A stretch of 64,000 bases of DNA, taken from the NCBI GenBank assembly GCA_966211965.1, contig CBIHON010000002.1, forward strand, positions 62,001-126,000. Reading direction: 5' to 3'. The DNA is from CBIHON01 sp966211965 (GTDB taxonomy: Bacteria > Pseudomonadota > Gammaproteobacteria > Burkholderiales > Burkholderiaceae_D). This document shows positions 59,031 through 64,000 of this stretch, piece after piece. The notes under the pieces are model-generated. The model did no database searches, was not told where the DNA came from, and saw nothing but the letters and a program-made list of their open reading frames with translations. Every line of letters begins with the position of its first letter. Position 1 is the stretch's first letter. The position numbers and the translations under genes are program-made.

Positions 59031-60548
59031 CTATCCCTTCAAGGGCAAGTCTGGTGAATTCCATAGAATGAACGCCGCGTATCCACGCCAGGGCGACCAA
59101 GAGGCGGCGCGGACGGCGAGCTGTTTTTCCGTCAGCCGGCTTGCTGGCCCGCCGCTCTCTACGGCGGCCTTTTGCAGCGCCAGGTCCCCGGCTGGAAAGG
59201 CGTCGGGGAAGCGCAGGGCACGCAAGGCGATGTATTGTGCAGTCCATTCGCCGATACCGCGCACGGTTTTCAGATGCGCAACGGTTTCTTCCAACGGTGC
59301 GCCCGGCTTTAGCATCAAGCCGCCGGTCGCCGCAAATTGCGCGAGATGGCGAATGGTTTGTGCACGCGAGGCCGGCAAGCCGATTTGCGCGATGTCGGCA
59401 ATATCCGCCGCGGCCAATATCTCGGCCGGGGGAAAATGATGTGTAATGGCAGGAAACGGCGTGCCGATCTTTATGCCAAAACGGGCCACGAGGCGGCCCG
59501 ACAAGGTGGTTGCACCTGCCACGCTGACTTGTTGTCCCAGTACCGCGCGCACTGCGAGTTCGAATGGATCGAAGGTGCCCGGTACGCGCAAGCCCGGCAT
59601 CAGGGCGATTCGGTCAGCCAGGAAAGCATCCTGCAACAGATGTGCTTGAATGACCGCCGGATTGGCATCGAGGTCGAATTGCTCGCGTACACGCGACAGC
59701 AGGCGCATCAGTACAGTTGCCAGCGCAGGCGCAACCTTGATTTCAAGCTGCTGTTTCGCTGCCGCCTGGGTTACGCGCAACCAGCCTTGAATCGCGTCGA
59801 TCCGCACGCTGCGCATATATGTTTCGGCATGCGGCGTCAGGTCGATCATCTCCACCCCAGAAATTGTCCGCTTGTGCAAATACTGCAGAATGGTGCGCCA
59901 TGCAAACGGCGGACGATAGGCAAGGCGTAGAGTAAGTCCGTCCGGGCTGCTTGCTTCAGTCCTGGCCGCCGCCCGCCGCACCGTTCCGGGCGGCATGCCA
60001 TAGCGCGCCGCAAATAGCGCATTGAAGCGCCGCACGCTGCCGAATCCGGCGGCATAGGCCAATTCCGTCATGGGGAGATCTGTTTCCTGCAACAGCTTTT
60101 TTGCGAACAGCAGGCGTTGTGTCTGTGCCAGTTCAACCGGCGTCACGCCGAAATGCTGCAATAGGACGCGCCGCAACTGGCGCGACGACAAGCCGACTTC
60201 GGCCGCCAAGCGCTCGCTGTCGCCGCCATTCAACGCGCCCGCGGCGATTCGCTGCCATACCGCGTAAGCCAGATTTTGCTGCAGAGCGTAAGGAGCGAGT
60301 TCTGGCCGGCAGCGCAGGCAGGGACGAAAACCAGCCGCTTCGGCAGCCGCCGCCGTGCTGAAAAACGCGCAGGAAGACTCGCGCGGCGTCTTGGCCGTGC
60401 AAATCGGCCGGCAGTAGATGCCGGTGCTCCTGACGCCCGTAAAAAATACGCCGTCAAATCGTGCGTCCTTTGCTGCCAGCGCACGGTAACAGCTTTCGCG
60501 GCTGAGATTCGTAGAGGTGCGATCTTCGGGAGGCAGTTGATTTTTCAT
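59031..60548 (-). CDS. alkA: Ada-type regulator fused to AlkA DNA glycosylase
   Basis: A 505-residue base-excision repair protein removing alkylated bases such as 3-methyladenine. Domains in order: Ada zinc-binding domain (about 15-85; cysteines in TGIYCRPICTAKTP and CLRCRPE, one of them the methyl-phosphotriester acceptor), an AraC-type helix-turn-helix (about 95-190), AlkA N-terminal domain, and the HhH-GPD glycosylase (about 320-500; catalytic region VRGIGEWTAQYIALRAL). A known domain combination in proteobacteria; it can both sense damage and repair bases. No frameshift. Confidence 0.93.
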   Translation of the reverse strand: MKNQLPPEDRTSTNLSRESCYRALAAKDARFDGVFFTGVRSTGIYCRPICTAKTPRESSCAFFSTAAAAEAAGFRPCLRCRPELAPYALQQNLAYAVWQRIAAGALNGGDSERLAAEVGLSSRQLRRVLLQHFGVTPVELAQTQRLLFAKKLLQETDLPMTELAYAAGFGSVRRFNALFAARYGMPPGTVRRAAARTEASSPDGLTLRLAYRPPFAWRTILQYLHKRTISGVEMIDLTPHAETYMRSVRIDAIQGWLRVTQAAAKQQLEIKVAPALATVLMRLLSRVREQFDLDANPAVIQAHLLQDAFLADRIALMPGLRVPGTFDPFELAVRAVLGQQVSVAGATTLSGRLVARFGIKIGTPFPAITHHFPPAEILAAADIADIAQIGLPASRAQTIRHLAQFAATGGLMLKPGAPLEETVAHLKTVRGIGEWTAQYIALRALRFPDAFPAGDLALQKAAVESGGPASRLTEKQLAVRAASWSPWRGYAAFILWNSPDLPLKG

Positions 60549-60668
60549 GGCTTGTTTATACGCGCAGCCCGGCGCAGCGTCTAGCCGTTTTCGGACGGGA
60601 TTTTATGAGTAACTTTTTACCTGGATAAGACTAGAATTGCTGCATCGTCACTTCGCGAGGAGAGCAAC

Positions 60669-61453
60669 ATGCCGGCACCGAGCAATCCGATGAAACAGAA
60701 ATTGCTGCAGCGCGAATTCACGATTGGTTGCTGGCTTTCGCTCGCCAGTTCTGCGGTCGCGGAAGCGCTGTCCCACTGCGGTTTCGATTGGCTGCTGGTC
60801 GATGCCGAGCATGGGCCGAATGATATCCAGAATATCTTCGCGCAATTGCAGGCAATCGATGCGGCGCGGGCTCACGGCGCAAAGGCGCAGGCCATCGTGC
60901 GCGTCAGTTGGAATAATGCGGCACTGGTTAAGCGCGTGATGGATTGCGGTGCGCAGACGGTGATGTTTCCAGGCATCGAGACGGCGGAGGAAGCGGCGCA
61001 TGCAGTTGCGGCGACGCGCTACCCGCAGGGCGACAATAATGGCTCCGCAGTGTTGCCGGCATCGTGCGCGCCGCCACCTACGGCATGGACCGCAGTTATA
61101 CGGCGACCGCCAATGCGCAGGCCAGCGTGATCGTGCAAGTCGAGTCGGCCAAGGGGTTTTCCAACGCAGCCGCGATTGCCGCAACTGATGGCGTCGATTG
61201 CGTGTTTATCGGCCCGGCCGATTTTGCCGCCAGCATCGGTTATCTCGGCAACAGCAATCATCCGGATGTGCAAACCGCGATCGCCTATATCACTGCCGTG
61301 TGCGCCCAAACCGGCAAGGCGATCGGCATCTATGCCGGCGACACAGAAGGCGCCAAGCGCTACCGTGAATCGGGAATGCATTTCATCGCGCTCAACTCCG
61401 ACGTGGCATGGCTGACGCAGGCCGCCGGCGCGGCGCTCGAGGCGATGAATTAG
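60669..61453 (+). pseudogene. hpaI: HpcH/HpaI-family aldolase, frameshifted
   Basis: Two overlapping frames together make one class II pyruvate aldolase of about 260 residues. The first (60669-61130) gives the N-terminal half (GCWLSLASSAVAEALSHCGF, LLVDAEHGPNDI, TVMFPGIETAEEAAHAVAAT) up to RYPQG; the second (in frame from 61064) resumes at AGIVRAATYGMDRSY and continues with VESAKGFSNAAAIA, DCVFIGPADFAASIGYLG to the normal end. A single-base loss near 61035-61045 would explain the shift. It is either a pseudogene or a sequencing error. Enzymes of this family cleave hydroxy-ketoacid compounds from aromatic catabolism. Confidence 0.88.
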
Positions 61454-61535
61454 CCGGACATGGAAATGCGGCTACATGTAAAACGGATTGACGGTTTGCC
61501 GCATTTCGGGCCCGTCTCCGCAGACGGCGTGACGT

Positions 61536-62432
61536 TCAGGCCTGGCGGCGTTTGGCGTCGTGGTATTGCGCGCTGCCGTGCGTGAGCGCCGTATCGTCCG
61601 GCAGGACGTCGCCTGGTTCCAGTTCCGTTTGGCACTTGACTCGCTCATAGGCCGGGCCGAAGTCGATGCGTGCCAGGCCGAGCAGTTCTTCCAGGTTGCG
61701 TACGACGAAGTAGGTTTCCTGGAAGTCGTCGATGCGGTAGCGGGTACGCATCACGCGCTCCAGGTTGAAGCGGATGCGATTGGGCGATGGATCGTCGATC
61801 GCAAAGATCGATTCCGTGTAGGACGAGGCGATGCCCGCGCCGTAGATGCGCAGGCCGTCGGCCTGTTCCACCAGACCGAATTCCACCGTGTACCAGTAGA
61901 CGCGGGCAAGGTTGTCCAGCATGCCGAGCTGCTTCGCCCGCAGGCCGCCTTCGCCATAGGCCTGGATGTAGTCGGCAATGGCCGGATTCATCAGCATCGG
62001 CACATGGCCGAATACGTCGTGGAACACGTCCGGCTCTTGCAAGTAATCGAGCTGGTCCGGCCGGCGGATGAATTGCCCCGACGGGAAACGCCGGTTCGCC
62101 AAGTGCTCGAAGAACACGTCGTCCGGCACCAGCCCCGGGACGGCCACCACCTGCCAGCCGGTATGCTTCATCAGCACTTCGCTCAGGCGCCGGAAATCGG
62201 GAATGCGGTCGGCCGCGATCGGCAGCGCGCGCATGCCGGCCACGAACTCATCGCAAGCCCGGCCGGGCAACAGCTTCATCTGGCGCTCATACAACGTCTT
62301 CCACACCGCATGTTCTTCGGCGCTGTAGTTTTCCCATCCTTGTTCTATGGTCCAGTCGGCGCGCTCCGGCCGGTAAGCGTCGCCGCTCGCCAAACCGTGC
62401 TTTCCGGTTTCCATCACTGTTGGCTGCATCAT
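61536..62432 (-). CDS. phhA: Phenylalanine-4-hydroxylase
   Basis: A 298-residue pterin-dependent non-haem iron enzyme that converts phenylalanine to tyrosine. Iron ligands are the two histidines in DVFHDVFGHVPML and the glutamate in YWYTVEFGLVEQ. Length matches bacterial PhhA. GAGGAG eight bases upstream supports the ATG at 62432. It is the last gene of the minus-strand fahA-hppD-phhA cluster, feeding tyrosine into the homogentisate route. Confidence 0.95.
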   Translation of the reverse strand: MMQPTVMETGKHGLASGDAYRPERADWTIEQGWENYSAEEHAVWKTLYERQMKLLPGRACDEFVAGMRALPIAADRIPDFRRLSEVLMKHTGWQVVAVPGLVPDDVFFEHLANRRFPSGQFIRRPDQLDYLQEPDVFHDVFGHVPMLMNPAIADYIQAYGEGGLRAKQLGMLDNLARVYWYTVEFGLVEQADGLRIYGAGIASSYTESIFAIDDPSPNRIRFNLERVMRTRYRIDDFQETYFVVRNLEELLGLARIDFGPAYERVKCQTELEPGDVLPDDTALTHGSAQYHDAKRRQA

Positions 62433-62453
62433 GTGTCCGCTCCTCTTGTTCAA

Positions 62454-63554
62454 TCAGGCCGGCGCCGTTTCCTTCAGCACGCCGCGGCGCATCTGGTCCA
62501 GTTCGATCGATTCGAACAAGGCCTTGAAGTTGCCTTCGCCGAAGCCCTGGTTGCCCTTGCGCTGGATGAACTCGAAGAATACCGGCCCCAACTGGTTTTC
62601 TGAAAAAATCTGCAGCAGCAGATCGTCTTTTGCGCCGTCGATCAGGATCTTCCGCTTGCGCAGTTCTTCCAGCGGTTCGCCATGACCGGGGATGCGCTTG
62701 TCGACCAAGTCATAGTAGCTGTCGATCGTGTCGAGCAACTTCACGCCGTTGGCGCGCAGCGCATCGACCGAGCGGAACAAATCGGTCGAACCGAGCGCGA
62801 TGTGCTGCACGCCTTCGCCGTGGTACTGGTCGAGATATTCGGCGATCTGCGATTTGTCGTCGGACGATTCGTTGATCGGGATGCGGATCTTGCCGCAGGG
62901 TGAAGTCATCGCCTTCGATTTCAGGCCGGTCAGTTTGCCTTCGATGTCGAAGTAACGCACTTCACGGAAGTTGAACAGGTTCTCGTAGAACTCGGCCCAT
63001 TCCTTCATGCGGCCGCGATGCACGTTATGCGTCAGGTGGTCGATGTAGGTCAAGCCGTGGCCCACCGGGTTCGCCTGCGCGCCGGGAATCGGTTCGAAGT
63101 CGACGTCGTAGATGCTGATGTTGCCGATCGCGCCGTCCTGCGCACCGTTCTTGCCGCGCCAGCGGTCGACCAGATACAGGAGCGAGTCGCCGATGCCCTT
63201 GATCGCCGGGATATTCAATTCCATCGGTCCGCATTGATTGTCGAAGCCCCATGCACCCTTTTCCAGCGCGTGGCGGTAGGCTTTGTTTGCATCCTGTACG
63301 CGCAAGGCGAACGCGCAGATCGACGGTCCGTGCAGGCGCGCGAAACGCTGCGCGAACGAATCCGGCTCGGCATTGATGATGAAGTTGATCTCGCCCTGGC
63401 GATACAGGGTGACGTTCTTGGTGCGATGCTTTGCGATCGCAGTGAAGCCGAAGCTCTCGAATACCTTGCCCATCGCAGCCGGGTCCGGCGCCGCATATTC
63501 GATGAATTCAAATCCATCCGTTCCCATCGGGTTATCCCACAGTGCCTGTTCCAT
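62454..63554 (-). CDS. hppD: 4-hydroxyphenylpyruvate dioxygenase
   Basis: A 366-residue Fe(II) dioxygenase that makes homogentisate from 4-hydroxyphenylpyruvate. Iron ligands: His in YIDHLTHNV, His in GVQHIALGST and Glu in PVFFEFIQRKGNQGFGEGNF. N-terminal and C-terminal vicinal-oxygen-chelate halves are both complete. It lies between fahA and phhA with gaps of 31 and 21 bases, so one operon is likely. Typical length for the bacterial enzyme (about 360). Confidence 0.95.
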   Translation of the reverse strand: MEQALWDNPMGTDGFEFIEYAAPDPAAMGKVFESFGFTAIAKHRTKNVTLYRQGEINFIINAEPDSFAQRFARLHGPSICAFALRVQDANKAYRHALEKGAWGFDNQCGPMELNIPAIKGIGDSLLYLVDRWRGKNGAQDGAIGNISIYDVDFEPIPGAQANPVGHGLTYIDHLTHNVHRGRMKEWAEFYENLFNFREVRYFDIEGKLTGLKSKAMTSPCGKIRIPINESSDDKSQIAEYLDQYHGEGVQHIALGSTDLFRSVDALRANGVKLLDTIDSYYDLVDKRIPGHGEPLEELRKRKILIDGAKDDLLLQIFSENQLGPVFFEFIQRKGNQGFGEGNFKALFESIELDQMRRGVLKETAPA

Positions 63555-63585
63555 CGTGTTCCTGCCTTTCTGCTTTGATCGTTTG

Positions 63586-64000
63586 TTATTTGAAGACGGC
63601 GGGAAGAAGTTTCCCGCTCACTTCGCCGAAACCCACCACATAGCCGTTGCCTTCGCAGCGCGCGCTCATCGTCACTGTATCGCCGTCTTCGATGAAGCAG
63701 CGTTCGACGCCACCGTCCAGCTTCAACGGCTGCTTGCCGTTGAGCGTCAGTTCCAGCAGGCTGCCGAATGAATCCGCGCTGCTGCCGCTGATCGTTCCCG
63801 AGCCCATCAAGTCGCCGATGCGGACATTGCATCCGGACACCGTGTGATGTGTGAGCTGCTGCGCCATGGTCCAGTACATGTGGCGGAAGTTGGTGCGGCA
63901 AATGGTCGATGCCTGCTTGCCGCCGTTCGGCTGCAGGGTGACGTCGAGATCGATGTTGTAGCTGTGCATGCCGGATTGCTGCAGATAGGGCAGGGGCTCC
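63586..64000 (-). CDS. fahA: Fumarylacetoacetase, C-terminal part (cut by window end)
   Basis: The last 137 codons of fumarylacetoacetase, which hydrolyses fumarylacetoacetate to fumarate and acetoacetate in the final step of tyrosine breakdown. Family motifs are present: YWTMAQQLTHHTVSGC, GDLMGSGTISG and FIEDGDTVTMSARCEG. The frame is open to the edge at 64000, so the gene continues beyond the window. It is upstream of hppD in the same direction. Homogentisate dioxygenase is not in view and probably lies just outside. Confidence 0.93.
   Translation of the reverse strand, partial: EPLPYLQQSGMHSYNIDLDVTLQPNGGKQASTICRTNFRHMYWTMAQQLTHHTVSGCNVRIGDLMGSGTISGSSADSFGSLLELTLNGKQPLKLDGGVERCFIEDGDTVTMSARCEGNGYVVGFGEVSGKLLPAVFK

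Noticed and set aside
1..64000. CRISPR arrays, rRNA, complete insertion sequences or prophage
   Set aside because: No regularly spaced repeats of CRISPR type, no transposase, integrase or phage structural gene, and no rRNA-like sequence were seen.

Overview
The window looks like the chromosome of a Burkholderiales betaproteobacterium, most likely Oxalobacteraceae-like. The evidence is the fmt/def/LysM/dprA/smg/topB block, a betaproteobacterial trimeric porin, class A RNase P RNA, a homogentisate-route phhA/hppD/fahA cluster and moderately high GC. I see no rRNA, tRNA, CRISPR array or complete insertion sequence.

1-22 kb is a polyol (mannitol/arabitol/sorbitol) region. After a TetR/DUF1304 divergent pair comes an operon matching Pseudomonas mtlEFGKDYZ in order: binding protein, two permeases, ATPase, polyol dehydrogenase, a xylulokinase gutted by an internal deletion, two tandem AraC regulators and a PfkB sugar kinase. 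Next is a 687-residue protein that joins two different classes of periplasmic binding protein in one chain, then a GspA/GspB pair, a second mtlE identical to the first over 1247 bases, a porin, a third divergent mtlE paralogue on the minus strand and an amino-acid-type binding protein. The three stand-alone mtlE-type genes share an operator with three AGTATC-like half-sites at exactly conserved spacing (15, 4 and 10 bases), which is likely the MtlR-type regulon.

22-32.4 kb carries a LysR regulator, an RNA-repair pair (RlaP-like nucleotidyltransferase convergent with RtcB ligase), a membrane-tailed ADP-ribosylglycohydrolase and a full NAD salvage operon (NadM-Nudix, NadE, PncB, PncA) divergent from its regulator NrtR.

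32.4-47.2 kb is an envelope/general-stress region of mostly small proteins: glycine-zipper lipoproteins, three BON proteins, DUF3309, Cfa, YeaQ-, ElaB- and PA2169-like proteins, a 25-residue membrane protein and a protein with C-x10-C repeats. With them are a PAS histidine kinase, a Crp/Fnr regulator, two response regulators and an FtsH protease. Miniature inverted-repeat elements are scattered through it; the best copy (38234-38507) has perfect 34-base termini.

47.2-64 kb is housekeeping: rnpB, a tautomerase, fmt, def, a LysM protein, dprA, smg, topB, two FlgO-like lipoproteins, a cation efflux protein, an Ada-AlkA fusion, a frameshifted HpaI-family aldolase and the phenylalanine/tyrosine catabolic genes phhA, hppD and a partial fahA cut by the window end.
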